Below are positions 18,729 through 28,008 of a stretch of 64,000 nt of DNA, piece after piece. The DNA lies in contig NZ_JAMXLR010000024.1 in the NCBI RefSeq assembly GCF_024054565.1, forward strand, positions 124,001 through 188,000. Reading direction: 5' to 3'. The DNA comes from Aeoliella straminimaris. Lineage in GTDB: Bacteria > Planctomycetota > Planctomycetia > Pirellulales > Lacipirellulaceae. Position 1 is the first letter of the stretch, and every line of letters starts with the position of its first letter. Below the pieces are notes generated by a model. The model made no database searches. It worked only from the letters and a program-made list of their open reading frames with translations, and was not told where the DNA came from. Both the position numbers and the translations under genes were made by a program.

Positions 18729-19715
18729 ATGCCAGCCGCTGCCCTGCCGACAAAGAGACATGCCGCGCCTCGCGGGTTCGTCTGGCTATCGCCGACCATG
18801 CTCCGGCAGTTGAACACCGCGCACATTGCCCTGTATTTGTGCAGCGAGGATTCGGAACGACCAGTGCTGTTTCGACAGGCCGACATCAAGGTGGATGAAG
18901 CAACCCTGGAGGAGCTGATCGAGTCGAAGGGGGACTGGCTCTGCATCCGTGCCACGGACCTGAGAGATGCCTGCGCTGGAATGATCGGTTCGCTTGGCGA
19001 TTTGGTGGCCGACGAAACACTTTCGCCGGCCGATCGCTTCAAGATTTTGCAGGTGGTGGTTAGCTTCGAAGTTCAACGCACGCTGAATGCTGTGGATCCG
19101 GCACAGTACATTACGCTGAGTGCCAACACCTCCAGGCACATCACGACGCTGGTTTCCGAAACGGGGCTGGTGCCCAACGAGTTGTTTGCCATTGCCAGGC
19201 ATGATTCTCAGACCTTTACACACGTGACGAACACGGCCGGCTACGCCGTGATGTTGGCTGATCGGCTTGGTTGCTATAGCGACAACGAACTGAAGCAGAT
19301 CGCCATGGGGGCGATGTTGCACGACATTGGCAAGCGCTGCATTCCCAGGCATATCCTCGCCAAACCAGGCAGACTCACCGACGAGGAACGCAAACTGATT
19401 CAAACGCATCCATTGCGTGGATACGAAGAACTGGTGACTTGCACTGAGGTAACAGACCAGCATCGATTGATGGCCTACCAACATCACGAACGCATCGATG
19501 GAACAGGCTACCCGGTGCGGATTCCGGGTAGTGAGATTCACCCCTGGTCGAAGTTGCTATCGGTGGTCGATGTGTTCGAAGCCCTGACCGGAAGCAGGCC
19601 CTATCGCAGGGCCTTGGCACTGTGCGAAGCGGCAGACTACGTGGAGAGCCACGCCGGAACGCAATTTGACAAGGAAATAGCCGAATGTTGGGTGGCTGCG
19701 ATCAAGTGCAATTGA
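18729..19715 (+). CDS. HD-GYP domain protein, probable c-di-GMP phosphodiesterase (copy 1)
   Basis: 328 residues from ATG 18729, a start supported by alignment with copy 2. The N-terminal ~145 residues are a conserved region of unknown fold (LFRQADIKVDEATLEELIESKG) in the position where such enzymes carry sensor domains. The HD-GYP domain follows: RHDSQTFTHV, HDIGK (HD at 198-199), THPLRGYEEL, HHERIDGTGYP (HH 252-253, GYP 260-262) and VVDVFEALTGSRPYR. All metal ligands of active HD-GYP enzymes seem present. There is no receiver or membrane domain, so the protein should be cytosolic. It overlaps the PilZ gene by 31 nt, which suggests that the two act together. Confidence 0.9.
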   Translation: MPAAALPTKRHAAPRGFVWLSPTMLRQLNTAHIALYLCSEDSERPVLFRQADIKVDEATLEELIESKGDWLCIRATDLRDACAGMIGSLGDLVADETLSPADRFKILQVVVSFEVQRTLNAVDPAQYITLSANTSRHITTLVSETGLVPNELFAIARHDSQTFTHVTNTAGYAVMLADRLGCYSDNELKQIAMGAMLHDIGKRCIPRHILAKPGRLTDEERKLIQTHPLRGYEELVTCTEVTDQHRLMAYQHHERIDGTGYPVRIPGSEIHPWSKLLSVVDVFEALTGSRPYRRALALCEAADYVESHAGTQFDKEIAECWVAAIKCN

Positions 19716-20068
19716 CAGTTCCCGCGTGGGAGGCTCTTCCAGACCGCGCTCGGCTGCCGGAGGTGCCCGCCGCGTACCTGGACAAAGAGGGGCCGATGCC
19801 GGTGATGCCGGAAAGCCGGCGGAACTATCACCGGCTTTACCTTCGTACGCCAGCAGTGCTGTTGTACCACGATCAGTTCTACGCGGCCTACCTTTCCGAT
19901 TTGTCGCGAAGCGGAGTGGGGCTCTTCTCCCCTGTGCAGCTTCTGCCAGTCTCCGATATCCAGATATGGATGGCGGATGGGCAGAGTCTGAAGCTGCGAA
20001 CCAAGAACTGCGTACGCCTGGAAAGCTGCTGCTACCGCTGCGGCGCAGAGTTTCACCAAGGCGACTAA
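19685..20068 (+). CDS. PilZ domain c-di-GMP-binding protein (copy 1)
   Basis: 127 residues; the ATG lies inside the last 31 nt of the HD-GYP gene in another frame. The PilZ ligand motifs are intact: RRNYHR (RxxxR) near residue 45 and DLSRSG (DxSxxG) near 72. The C-terminal end has a conserved pair of Cys (CYRCG). A short N-terminal segment with PxPxMP-type turns precedes the domain. It probably reports c-di-GMP levels to the partner phosphodiesterase or to another target. Translation is likely coupled to the upstream gene. Confidence 0.88.
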   Translation: MLGGCDQVQLTVPAWEALPDRARLPEVPAAYLDKEGPMPVMPESRRNYHRLYLRTPAVLLYHDQFYAAYLSDLSRSGVGLFSPVQLLPVSDIQIWMADGQSLKLRTKNCVRLESCCYRCGAEFHQGD

Positions 20069-20184
20069 ACTTGCCCGGGGCGGCCGGTTCTGTGGTCACT
20101 TTCGACGCCACGCTCGCGTTCCGCGAGCCGGGGCATGCTCGCTTCTTTTGTGGAACTGGCAATACTGGCACATTCGGTGCCGCT

Positions 20185-20208
20185 GGATTCGGCAATCCGA
20201 GCTTTTTT
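20185..20208 (+). terminator. Possible rho-independent terminator after HD-GYP/PilZ cassette 1
   Basis: GGATT (20185-20189) pairs with AATCC (20194-20198) around CGGC, and six Ts follow at 20203-20208 after a 4-nt spacer. It is the only T-run in the 223-bp gap between the cassettes. The stem is short, so the call is tentative. Confidence 0.35.
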
Positions 20209-20291
20209 GCAGCAACCCGTAGGTCGTAAGCTAGGATTTCTCCGTACCTGCCACAGCCCCCCTGCTGTCACCGGGTAATTGGAACCAAGAC

Positions 20292-21272
20292 ATGTTCACT
20301 ACTACCAAACAAAAACCTCGCTGCCCCGCAGGATACGTGCGACTCTCGTCCAGTATGCTGCGGAAGATCAACCAGCTGCCGATCGCCCTTTACTACTGCG
20401 ATGGCGAATCGGACCGCGCCGTCCTGTTTCGCCAGGCGGAGATTCAAGTCGATGAAGCCACGCTGGACGACCTGATCGAGTCGAAGGGCGAATTACTGTT
20501 CATCCGTGCTATCGACTTCAAAAACACCTGCGCGGAGTGGATGGACTCGATCGACGACCTTATTGCCGACGAGTCGATGCCGACGGCCGATCGTTTTCAG
20601 GTGCTGCAAGCGGCCGTGTGCTACGAAGTCGAGCGCACGCTCAAGGCGGTCGACCCTGGGCATTACATTGGGTTGGTGGCCGAAGTCTCCCAACATATCA
20701 GCACACTGGTCACGGAGAACCATCTATTGCCAGATGAATTGTTTGCCATCGCCCGGCACGATTCGCAGACATTCACTCATGTGACCAACACGGCCGGCTA
20801 CGCCACGATGCTGGCCGAGCGATTGGGCATCACCGATGAAGTTGAACTGAATCAGATCGCGATGGGGGCCATGCTCCACGATATGGGCAAGCGGTCTATT
20901 CCCAAGCACATTCTAACCAAATCCGGCAGGCTTACCGCCGAGGAGCGGGAGTTGGTGCAAACCCATCCGCAGCGTGGTTACGAAGAGTTGGCTACCCGAG
21001 ACGACGTCTCGCACGAGCAGCGTTTGATGGTCTATCAGCACCACGAACATTTCGATGGCAATGGGTATCCCGTCCGCATCCATGGCAGCGAAATACATCC
21101 CTGGGCGCGACTGTTGTCGGTGGTCGATGTGTTCGACGCACTGACCGGCAGCCGCCCCTATCGTAAAGCGATGACCATGCGCGAGGCGACCGAGTTCGTC
21201 GCCAACCGGGCTGGTACCCAATTCGATAAGGAAATGGCAGAATGCTGGATATCAGCAGTCAAGAACAACTGA
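20292..21272 (+). CDS. HD-GYP domain protein, probable c-di-GMP phosphodiesterase (copy 2)
   Basis: 326 residues from ATG 20292. It aligns with copy 1 along its whole length, with roughly two thirds of positions identical by eye. N-terminal LFRQAEIQVDEATLDDLIESKG is followed by the HD-GYP signature: RHDSQTFTHVTNTAGYA, HDMGK, THPQRGYEEL, HHEHFDGNGYP and VVDVFDALTGSRPYR. The active-site residues are conserved, so both copies should be catalytic. Divergence is spread evenly, which argues for an old tandem duplication with both copies under selection. The 3' end overlaps PilZ copy 2 by 31 nt. Confidence 0.9.
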   Translation: MFTTTKQKPRCPAGYVRLSSSMLRKINQLPIALYYCDGESDRAVLFRQAEIQVDEATLDDLIESKGELLFIRAIDFKNTCAEWMDSIDDLIADESMPTADRFQVLQAAVCYEVERTLKAVDPGHYIGLVAEVSQHISTLVTENHLLPDELFAIARHDSQTFTHVTNTAGYATMLAERLGITDEVELNQIAMGAMLHDMGKRSIPKHILTKSGRLTAEERELVQTHPQRGYEELATRDDVSHEQRLMVYQHHEHFDGNGYPVRIHGSEIHPWARLLSVVDVFDALTGSRPYRKAMTMREATEFVANRAGTQFDKEMAECWISAVKNN

Positions 21273-21625
21273 ACGTTCCGAACTGGGGATCGCTTCCCGA
21301 TAAGGTTCAATTGCCGCAGCGGCTCGTCGATTTCTTGGAGAAGGAAGGGCCGATGCCGGTGAAGCCTGATAGTCGGCGAGGTTACCATCGGATGTATCTC
21401 CGCAGCCGTGCCGTGATGCTGTATCACGACCGGTTCTACGCGGTGTACCTGTCCGACGTATCGCGCACGGGGGCGGGATTTTACACACCGGTCCAAGTGC
21501 TGCCCGCCTCGAGCGTGCAGTTGTGGATGGAAGATGGGCAGTGCTTTCGGGTGAGGGCCAGGAATTGCACCCGCATGGGCGACCGCTGCTACCGCTGTGG
21601 CGGAGTGTTCAGTCGGGACACCTAG
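21242..21625 (+). CDS. PilZ domain c-di-GMP-binding protein (copy 2)
   Basis: 127 residues, the same length as copy 1, and again starting 31 nt before the end of the HD-GYP gene. The motifs are RRGYHR (RxxxR) and DVSRTG (DxSxxG); the C-terminal CYRCG is kept. The N-terminal segment up to GPMPV and the Arg/Tyr-rich start of the barrel are highly similar to copy 1. A c-di-GMP receptor paired with its own phosphodiesterase is the simplest reading. The next gene is convergent, with stops 2 nt apart. Confidence 0.88.
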   Translation: MLDISSQEQLNVPNWGSLPDKVQLPQRLVDFLEKEGPMPVKPDSRRGYHRMYLRSRAVMLYHDRFYAVYLSDVSRTGAGFYTPVQVLPASSVQLWMEDGQCFRVRARNCTRMGDRCYRCGGVFSRDT

Positions 21626-21627
21626 CT

Positions 21628-22317
21628 CTATTCCATCACTCGGCAGGCCAGGAATATCAGCATGGCGGGCTGGTCGGTGGCCTCGTTGCCACCGGAGGCC
21701 ATCAGCACGGTAGCGCCGCCGTTGGGGCAGCCGACCGTACCTTGATGCACGAAGGTGCGGATTCGGTCCACTTTTCCTTGGAGACCCTCTTCATCCTCGA
21801 GCAGAGCGACCTCCGTGGGTTGCATGTACGACTCCTCGTACGTCAAATCGCAGGTGACAAGCGATGGAGATTTTATGCTCGGCCGTGCGTCGAGCAGGGT
21901 GCCTATGGCGTCGTACTGGATATTGGAGGTACGCCCCGTACGAGTCATGGCGGTGCCGACGATGCGAGGCTCGCGCGCGGCGAGATTTAGACGCAGCCGT
22001 TCATCGTCTATGGTCGAGGCCATCAAGTATTGCGAGTGGGCGATCAGTCCCAGTTCTTCGAGCTCACTAACACGTGCAAGTACTGCCTTGCGGTCCTTTA
22101 GAGGCAAGCTGGCCTGCTCGATCGCATGGGCATCGGCCTCGGGAGACAGTCGGAGCACCCAGAGCTCGAGTTGAACGATCTCCGTTTTCTTCGTCGCGTC
22201 GGATTTTGAGTGCTCATCTGCACTGGCCGTAGATGCTTTGGCTGGTTGCTGGGCCATGGCGGCCAATGGAATTGAGAGCAGCAACAAGGCAAACGATAGC
22301 GAGACGACTAGACGCAT
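21628..22317 (-). CDS. Exported protein of unknown function
   Basis: 229 residues from ATG 22317, which starts a clear signal peptide (MRLVVSLSFALLLLSIPLAAMA, cleavage after AMA). The longer frame upstream runs into dxs and is not coding. The mature part has a helical region (about 60-110) and a later strand-rich region with RIVGTAMTRTGRTSNIQYDAIG. The latter vaguely recalls planctomycete secretin-like proteins, but no secretin motif is certain. It sits 121 nt downstream of dxs on the same strand and may be the last gene of that operon. Confidence 0.65.
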   Translation of the reverse strand: MRLVVSLSFALLLLSIPLAAMAQQPAKASTASADEHSKSDATKKTEIVQLELWVLRLSPEADAHAIEQASLPLKDRKAVLARVSELEELGLIAHSQYLMASTIDDERLRLNLAAREPRIVGTAMTRTGRTSNIQYDAIGTLLDARPSIKSPSLVTCDLTYEESYMQPTEVALLEDEEGLQGKVDRIRTFVHQGTVGCPNGGATVLMASGGNEATDQPAMLIFLACRVME

Positions 22318-22438
22318 AGCCAGGCCCTCCTGTAGTCCCCTGAAAGGATCCGCCGCGCGGCGAACGTGTTTCCATTCTAGAGGTCTGGTCGTGGCGGCCG
22401 CAAGCTTTGCCGGCCCCAAGCTTCGCCAGCCGCGCGGG

Positions 22439-24361
22439 CTACGACGCCAGTTCCTCAGCATGCACGCCTTCGCGGCACGCTTTCGCGATACCGGCGGCGT
22501 CCAGCCCCAGATCGGCCAGCAACTCTTCCCGCTCGCCATGTTCGACGTAGATGTCCGGAATACCCAGCCGGCGAAGATGGCTGGTATCGACGCCTGCGGT
22601 GTTGGCTGCCTCGAGCACCGCTGAACCGAAGCCGCCCGCCAGGGCCGCTTCCTCGACGGTCACTACCAGCGGTGTGTCTCGCAGCGCGCGCAGCATGGTG
22701 TCGGTGTCGAGCGGCTTGACGAAGCGAGCATTGACGACGCCAAAGTCAAGCCCTTCCTTGTCCAGCAACGCGGCCGCCGCTAGGCATTCGCCCAACAGGG
22801 GGCCGTAGGCCACGATGGTGCCATCGCGACCCCATCGCAGCACTTCGCTGGTGCCCAGCTCGATGGGGGCCCGCTCCTGCTTGTCGGTGCGAGCCACACG
22901 GACTGCTTTGGCCTTGGGATAGCGGACGCCACAGGGGGAGTCGTGCTCGAGTGCAAAGTCGAGCATCTCCACCAGATCGTGCTCATCGCCAGGCGACATG
23001 ACCACCATGTTGGGAAACAGCCGCAGGTAGCCAACATCGAACACACCATGGTGCGTAGGACCATCGGGACCTGACAGCCCACTGCGGTCCATCATGAAGG
23101 TGACGGGCAGGTCCTGCAGGGCTACTTCCTGGAAGACGTGGTCGAACGATCGTTGTAGGAACGTACTGTAAATGTCGACGATGGGCTTCAAGCCCACCTT
23201 CGCGTGGCCAGCGGCGAAAGCCACGGTGTGGGCTTCGCAGATGCCGGTATCGAAGAATCGTTGGGGGAACTCTTCGCGAATTGGCTCCAGCTTGTTGCCC
23301 TGGCACATCGCCGCGGTCATCACGGTCACCCGGTCGTCGCGTCGCATCGCGGCGCCGATGGCATCGCGAGCGACATGGGTGTAGCTGCGCGACGAGGACT
23401 GCTTCATCTCGACGATCTCGTCGTCGCGGCGGCTGAACTGGGGCGGCGCGTGGAACAGCACCGGATCTTCGGCCGCGGGGCGGAAACCGTGACCCTTCTC
23501 GGTTACCACGTGTAGCAGGATCGGTCCGTCGAGTTGCCGCGCCATACGCAGGTATTTTCGCAACAGCGCAATATTGTGGCCATCGATGGGGCCGAAGTAC
23601 CGCATGCCGAGTTCTTCGAACATCATGCCGCCGCTCAGCCCCGCCTTGGCGGCTTCCTTTACCTGTACCAGGAAGCGTTCGACCGGGTCGCCCAGTACCG
23701 GCACGCTGGAAAGCATGCGAGCAATTTCGTCTTTCAGACCAATGTAGCCGCGGTTCATCCGCAGTCGATCGAGATAGTCGGCCATACCGCCGACGCGTGG
23801 GCAGATGGACATTTCGTTGTCGTTCAGCACCACCATCAAGCGGCGGCCAAGTTGTTTGGCGTTGTTGATGGCCTCGTGCACGACACCCGAGGGGAACGCT
23901 CCGTCACCTATCACTGCGACGCTCCAACGGTTCTCGTCGCGCCGCGCCAAATCGTCGCCACTGGCCAGACCGAGCGCCGTGGCGACGCTCGAACCAGCGT
24001 GGCCGGTGCAGAACAGGTCGTAGTCGCTCTCTACCGGGTTGGGATAGCCCATCAGGCCACCCTTGGTACGAATGGAGGGGAAGTCGTCGTAGCGGCCGGT
24101 GAGCAGTTTGTGGGGGTAGATCTGGTGGCCGGTGTCCCAGATCAATCGGTCGTGCAGAAAATCGAACGTCTGGTGCAGGGCGATGGCCAGTTCCACCACG
24201 CCCAGGTTCGAGGCAAAGTGAGCGCTCCGGGCCGATACGAGGTGGCACAGGACATCGCGAATCTCGTCCGCCAGGCGTTCCAGCTCGGGCAGCGACATCT
24301 TTTCCAGCTCACGGGGAGAGGTCAGGGAGGGCAGAATCGGTTCGGGGGAGTGTTTGGTCAT
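22439..24361 (-). CDS. dxs: 1-deoxy-D-xylulose-5-phosphate synthase
   Basis: Condenses pyruvate and glyceraldehyde 3-phosphate to DXP with thiamine diphosphate, the first step of the MEP isoprenoid pathway. 640 residues from ATG 24361, the normal length. HFASNLGVVELAIALH, WDTGHQIYPHKLLTGR and the ThDP motif around VIGDGAFPSG are present, with the Asn of the GDG-N stretch in AINNAKQL. The C-terminal half contains the transketolase-type pyrimidine-binding region with GICEAHTVAFAAGHA and the DRSGLSGPDGPTHHG loop. It begins 4 nt after the ispA stop, so the two are tightly coupled. Confidence 0.96.
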   Translation of the reverse strand: MTKHSPEPILPSLTSPRELEKMSLPELERLADEIRDVLCHLVSARSAHFASNLGVVELAIALHQTFDFLHDRLIWDTGHQIYPHKLLTGRYDDFPSIRTKGGLMGYPNPVESDYDLFCTGHAGSSVATALGLASGDDLARRDENRWSVAVIGDGAFPSGVVHEAINNAKQLGRRLMVVLNDNEMSICPRVGGMADYLDRLRMNRGYIGLKDEIARMLSSVPVLGDPVERFLVQVKEAAKAGLSGGMMFEELGMRYFGPIDGHNIALLRKYLRMARQLDGPILLHVVTEKGHGFRPAAEDPVLFHAPPQFSRRDDEIVEMKQSSSRSYTHVARDAIGAAMRRDDRVTVMTAAMCQGNKLEPIREEFPQRFFDTGICEAHTVAFAAGHAKVGLKPIVDIYSTFLQRSFDHVFQEVALQDLPVTFMMDRSGLSGPDGPTHHGVFDVGYLRLFPNMVVMSPGDEHDLVEMLDFALEHDSPCGVRYPKAKAVRVARTDKQERAPIELGTSEVLRWGRDGTIVAYGPLLGECLAAAALLDKEGLDFGVVNARFVKPLDTDTMLRALRDTPLVVTVEEAALAGGFGSAVLEAANTAGVDTSHLRRLGIPDIYVEHGEREELLADLGLDAAGIAKACREGVHAEELAS

Positions 24362-24365
24362 GCTT

Positions 24366-25226
24366 TTATTTGGTCCGATCCACCAGCATCCGCGCCAACA
24401 GTCGCAGGGGTTCTGCTGCCTGGCCGAACACTTCGAGTACCGCCTGTGCTTCGTCAACCTGTCGCTGGACCAATTGACGGCTTTCTTCGATTCCCACCAG
24501 CGTAGTGTAGGTTAATTTGCCCCGGTCGGCATCTTTGCCCACGCGCTTCCCCACCTCCTCTTCGTCGCCCCGGGCGTCCAGCAGGTCGTCGGTGATTTGA
24601 AAAACCAGGCCGAACTTCTCTCCGTACGTAGCCAGGGCCGACTTTTGTTCGTTTGTGGCCTCGGCCACCAGGGCACCGAGCTCGAGCGAAACCAGAATCA
24701 TGGCGGCCGTCTTGCGGTGGTGAATCGCTTCGAGCCTCGGTCGCTCTTCGCCGCCATCGATACCAGCCAAGTCGTCGGCCTGCCCGCCCACCAGCAGGGT
24801 CGCGCCGGCCGCTCGGCCCAATGCGGCACACGCTTCGGCCGCCACAGTGGCGGGTGACAGTTCGGTGGCCAGCACTTCGAACGCACGGGCCTGCAGGGCG
24901 TCGCCCACGAGGATGGCCGTGGCTTCGTCGAACTTCTTGTGACAGGTGGGCAATCCGCGGCGCAGGTCGTCGTCGTCCATGGCCGGCAAGTCGTCGTGCA
25001 CCAGCGAATAGGCGTGGATGAACTCCACCGCACACGCGGCCGGCATCGCACGCTGGGTGTTGCCGCCGCACGCCCGGGCGGCCAGAAGTGTCAGCAGCGG
25101 GCGAAGCCGCTTGCCGGGAGCGAGCACGGCGTATCGCATTGCCTCGGCCAACCGAGGGGGACAGCCATGGTCGAACTCCAACCGCGCGGCCAGAGCCTGG
25201 TCGACCCCGGCGCGCATTGAATCCAT
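24366..25226 (-). CDS. ispA: Polyprenyl (farnesyl/geranylgeranyl) diphosphate synthase
   Basis: Chain elongation of IPP with allylic diphosphates. 286 residues from ATG 25226, matching IspA-type enzymes. An in-frame TTG at 25334 would add a Pro-rich leader and shorten the gap to xseB, so the start is uncertain. GKRLRP, the first Asp-rich motif [27 protein letters not shown] and the second Asp-rich motif [12 protein letters not shown] are all in order. The insertion within the first Asp-rich motif is the type II FPP synthase pattern. Chain length cannot be predicted with certainty. It is the third gene of xseA-xseB-ispA-dxs. Confidence 0.92.
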   Translation of the reverse strand: MDSMRAGVDQALAARLEFDHGCPPRLAEAMRYAVLAPGKRLRPLLTLLAARACGGNTQRAMPAACAVEFIHAYSLVHDDLPAMDDDDLRRGLPTCHKKFDEATAILVGDALQARAFEVLATELSPATVAAEACAALGRAAGATLLVGGQADDLAGIDGGEERPRLEAIHHRKTAAMILVSLELGALVAEATNEQKSALATYGEKFGLVFQITDDLLDARGDEEEVGKRVGKDADRGKLTYTTLVGIEESRQLVQRQVDEAQAVLEVFGQAAEPLRLLARMLVDRTK

Positions 25227-25389
25227 TTCCGATAGCAATTCGGCGGCAGGGGCAAGCGAAGGCACAGAGTCGGACAAGGCAGGGGGGAGGGCAATTGGGA
25301 AAGCGAGCTCGCCAACAGGTCGATTGTTTGGCAAAACTATGTGAAAACAGGCGAGTCGAGATTTAGGACTAAAAGGTCAGTGTTCTATT

Positions 25390-25734
25390 CTAAAACAGCG
25401 TCGCCCCACCGTCCACGCCGCTCCGGCGGCGACTTCGCGCACCCTTTTTGGCCTCCAGCGACTCGTCTTCTTCGTCGTCCAGCGGCCGAACCACCGGGTT
25501 TCCCGCCGCGTCGAAGCCGGAGAGCAGCTCGATCTTTCGCGAGGCCTGCTGCAATTGGGCGTGACACTGCTTCAGATGAGCGATGCCGGCCTCGTAGCGT
25601 TCGAGTGCCTCGGTGAGGCCCAATTCGCCCCCTTCGAGTTCGCCGACAATCGTCTCCAACTCGGCCAGCGCCTCTTCGAAGCTCACCTGCTCCTGGGCCG
25701 CGGGCTTGCGTTTCACCTTCTTCTTTTTCGCCAT
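25390..25734 (-). CDS. xseB: Exodeoxyribonuclease VII small subunit
   Basis: 114 residues, longer than the usual ~80 because of a basic N-terminus (MAKKKKVKRKPAAQ) and a charged C-terminal tail. The family core SFEEALAELETIVGELEGGELGLTEALERYEAG (shown here by FEEALAELETIVGELEGG) and the following IAHLKQCHAQLQQA helix are typical. It forms the complex with XseA that degrades single-stranded DNA to oligonucleotides. It starts 17 nt after the xseA stop. Confidence 0.93.
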   Translation of the reverse strand: MAKKKKVKRKPAAQEQVSFEEALAELETIVGELEGGELGLTEALERYEAGIAHLKQCHAQLQQASRKIELLSGFDAAGNPVVRPLDDEEDESLEAKKGARSRRRSGVDGGATLF

Positions 25735-25751
25735 GAGTTTCTCAGCAGGGG

Positions 25752-26996
25752 CTATTTTTCGATTCGTTTTACTTCACTCACCACATCACCTTCTGCCAGG
25801 CGGGTGCGCAACTCCTGACCTACCTTCAGCTCCGTAGCTGCGCGAATCACTTGGCCGGTGCGTGCGTCTTGGGTCACGCTGTACCCGCGACCGAGTACCC
25901 CCAGCGGGCTGAGCGACTCGAGTTTGCCAGCCAGGGCGGCCACGCGGTGGTTTCGCTCGCCCAACAGATTGCGCATCGCACGTTGTCCGCGGGCATCCAG
26001 TTCATCGACGCGACGGGCGCGGTCTTCGATCGAGGCGTGTGGATGGGCGAGCACTCGCCGTGCCGCGAGCGACTCGACGCGCTGCGCGGCAAACTGAATC
26101 ATGCGGCGTACGGTGCCATGCAAACGATCGCCCAGTCGAGCAATCTGACCAGCCATTTCGTCGGCAGCCGGCACCACCCGCTCGGCGGCTTCGCTGGGGG
26201 TTAGCGCGCGGACGTCGGCCGCCAGGTCGCTGAGCGAAACATCAATCTCGTGCCCCACGGCACTTACGGTAGGAATCGGGCAGGCGGCCACGGCGCGGAC
26301 TACGGGCTCCTCATTGAAGGCCCACAAGTCTTCCAGGCTGCCCCCACCACGGCCTACAACGAGCACGTCCAGAGCGGGCTCGATGCGTGCGGCCGCCTTG
26401 ATGCCGGCGGCAATCTCATCGGCCGCTCCATCTCCCTGCACGCGGACCGGGATGACCAATACGTCGACGCCTGCCCAACGACGCCGCAATACTTCCAGGA
26501 AGTCGCGAATGGCCGCGCCCGTAGGGCTGGTGACAAAGCCGATGCGGCGGGGAAACTTCGGTAGCGGCTGTTTTCGCTCCGGATCGAACAGTCCTTCGCG
26601 AGCGAGCTTCTCCCGAAGTTGACGCAACGCGAGTTCCAAGGCGCCGACGCCTTGCGGATGCGCGCGATCGACCACCAGTTGATAACTGCCCCGCGGCGCG
26701 TAGACGTCCAGCCGCCCGTGGCAGACCAGTTCCAGTCCATCGGTTAGTTTGAAATCGAGTCGCGAGGCCGAGCCTCGCCACATGACGGCGCGAATCTGGG
26801 CCTGGTCGTCCTTCAGTGTGAAATAACAGTGCCCGGATTGCGGCCGCGAGAAGTTAGACACTTCGCCCGCCACCCACACGTCGGGAAAGCTTTCCTCGAC
26901 AAGGCCCTTGAGCCGTCCTGTGAGTTGGGCGACCGATAGCGGGGCCTGATCCGAAGTGCCGGCTGGTGGCGTGTTGGTGCTGGAGGCGGAACTCAT
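25752..26996 (-). CDS. xseA: Exodeoxyribonuclease VII large subunit
   Basis: Catalytic subunit of exonuclease VII. 414 residues from ATG 26996. The N-terminal OB domain carries VWVAGEVSNFSRPQSGHCYFTLKD (key part GHCYFTLKDDQAQIRAVMW). The catalytic domain has the IGFVTSPTGAAIRD motif and VGRGGGSLEDLWAFNEEPV, followed by SAVGHEIDVSLSD, all of which are diagnostic. A helical region and a C-terminal strand segment with GYSVTQD finish the protein. First gene of the minus-strand operon xseA-xseB-ispA-dxs, an order close to that of many bacteria. Confidence 0.96.
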   Translation of the reverse strand: MSSASSTNTPPAGTSDQAPLSVAQLTGRLKGLVEESFPDVWVAGEVSNFSRPQSGHCYFTLKDDQAQIRAVMWRGSASRLDFKLTDGLELVCHGRLDVYAPRGSYQLVVDRAHPQGVGALELALRQLREKLAREGLFDPERKQPLPKFPRRIGFVTSPTGAAIRDFLEVLRRRWAGVDVLVIPVRVQGDGAADEIAAGIKAAARIEPALDVLVVGRGGGSLEDLWAFNEEPVVRAVAACPIPTVSAVGHEIDVSLSDLAADVRALTPSEAAERVVPAADEMAGQIARLGDRLHGTVRRMIQFAAQRVESLAARRVLAHPHASIEDRARRVDELDARGQRAMRNLLGERNHRVAALAGKLESLSPLGVLGRGYSVTQDARTGQVIRAATELKVGQELRTRLAEGDVVSEVKRIEK

Positions 26997-27133
26997 CCGA
27001 TGGCCAATCCTTTAGCGTGAAGGGATGTGCCATTCTCTCAGGATTTGCTAGCGAAAAAAGCCCCCAAAATGCGGATTAGCCATCGCGGCAGCCACGCTGG
27101 ACGATCTGCGAGTCTGCCCAGGCCAAAAACCGT

Positions 27134-27889
27134 TCAGGCCGCTTGAGATCTAGTGGCGGGCAACGAAGCGGCCCGCGGTTGGGGTGGAGGGCCAAAGGTT
27201 CGGGCCAGATGTTCTTCGCCAACTCGGCGCTTGCCACTTTCGGCCCAGGCGTTGGCCTCGTCCGTCAAATCGGTGAGTAACTTCTCAACGGCTACGCGAT
27301 AGGGTTCGATGGCGTCGCGTTCCAAACCGCGCGGAATGTACACCGGAGGGCCGGCTACGGCCCGGGCGTTGGTCAACGGGCGGGGGATTGCAAATCGATC
27401 CCAACTGTTCAACCGCCATGGACGGTCGTAGCCAAAGCCCAAGGGGATAATGGGCAATCCAGTTCGCGATGCAAGATAAACCGGACCATACGCCATTTGA
27501 CGCCTGGGGCCGCGAGGACCATCGGGCGTAATGGTGATGTGCTCGGTGCGGCTCAACTGAACCAGTTGCTCGAGTGCCTCACGGCCGCCGTGCCCCGTGG
27601 AACCGCGTACGGTGCCAAAGCCGCTGAACCGGGCGACTTGGGCCAGGATGTCGGCGTCGCGATGCCGGCTGAGCAGCATCGCCAGGTGGCACCGTCCCCG
27701 CAAATAAAGCGGGAACAAAATGTTCTCGTGCCAGAAGATGTAGATGCCGGGCTGAGGTGGCCCCAGCGCCGGATCGATCGAGCGATCGTAGTACAGGACC
27801 CGGTAGTCCAGCGAACTCATCCAGGTGCCAATGCTCTTGGTTGTCAGCAGCCCCAAGAGGCTGGTGATGTATCGATTGAAAAGTTGCAT
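27134..27889 (-). CDS. Lysophospholipid-acyltransferase-like protein (DUF374)
   Basis: 251 residues from ATG 27889, which has AGG 5 nt upstream; a TTG 18 nt earlier is less likely. FWHENILFPLYLRG (variant of the HX4D-type start), LLSRHRDADILAQVARFSGFGTVRGST (key part SRHRDADILAQVARFSGFG) and TPDGPRGPRRQM are the DUF374 signature. The family is related to LpxL/PlsC acyltransferases and may acylate lipid A or another membrane lipid at the inner membrane. The C-terminal ~30 residues are Pro/Ala-rich and not part of the domain. Confidence 0.88.
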   Translation of the reverse strand: MQLFNRYITSLLGLLTTKSIGTWMSSLDYRVLYYDRSIDPALGPPQPGIYIFWHENILFPLYLRGRCHLAMLLSRHRDADILAQVARFSGFGTVRGSTGHGGREALEQLVQLSRTEHITITPDGPRGPRRQMAYGPVYLASRTGLPIIPLGFGYDRPWRLNSWDRFAIPRPLTNARAVAGPPVYIPRGLERDAIEPYRVAVEKLLTDLTDEANAWAESGKRRVGEEHLARTFGPPPQPRAASLPATRSQAA

Positions 27890-28008
27890 CGGACCTGAAA
27901 CCGACAAGCGAAAAGTGTCTACGGAAGAGCCTCAATAGCCTGCTTCGAACATTGAGACGCGAAACTTGAATATTTCCCGGCCGGAGTCACGGCAAGGAGG
28001 CCAAGTTG

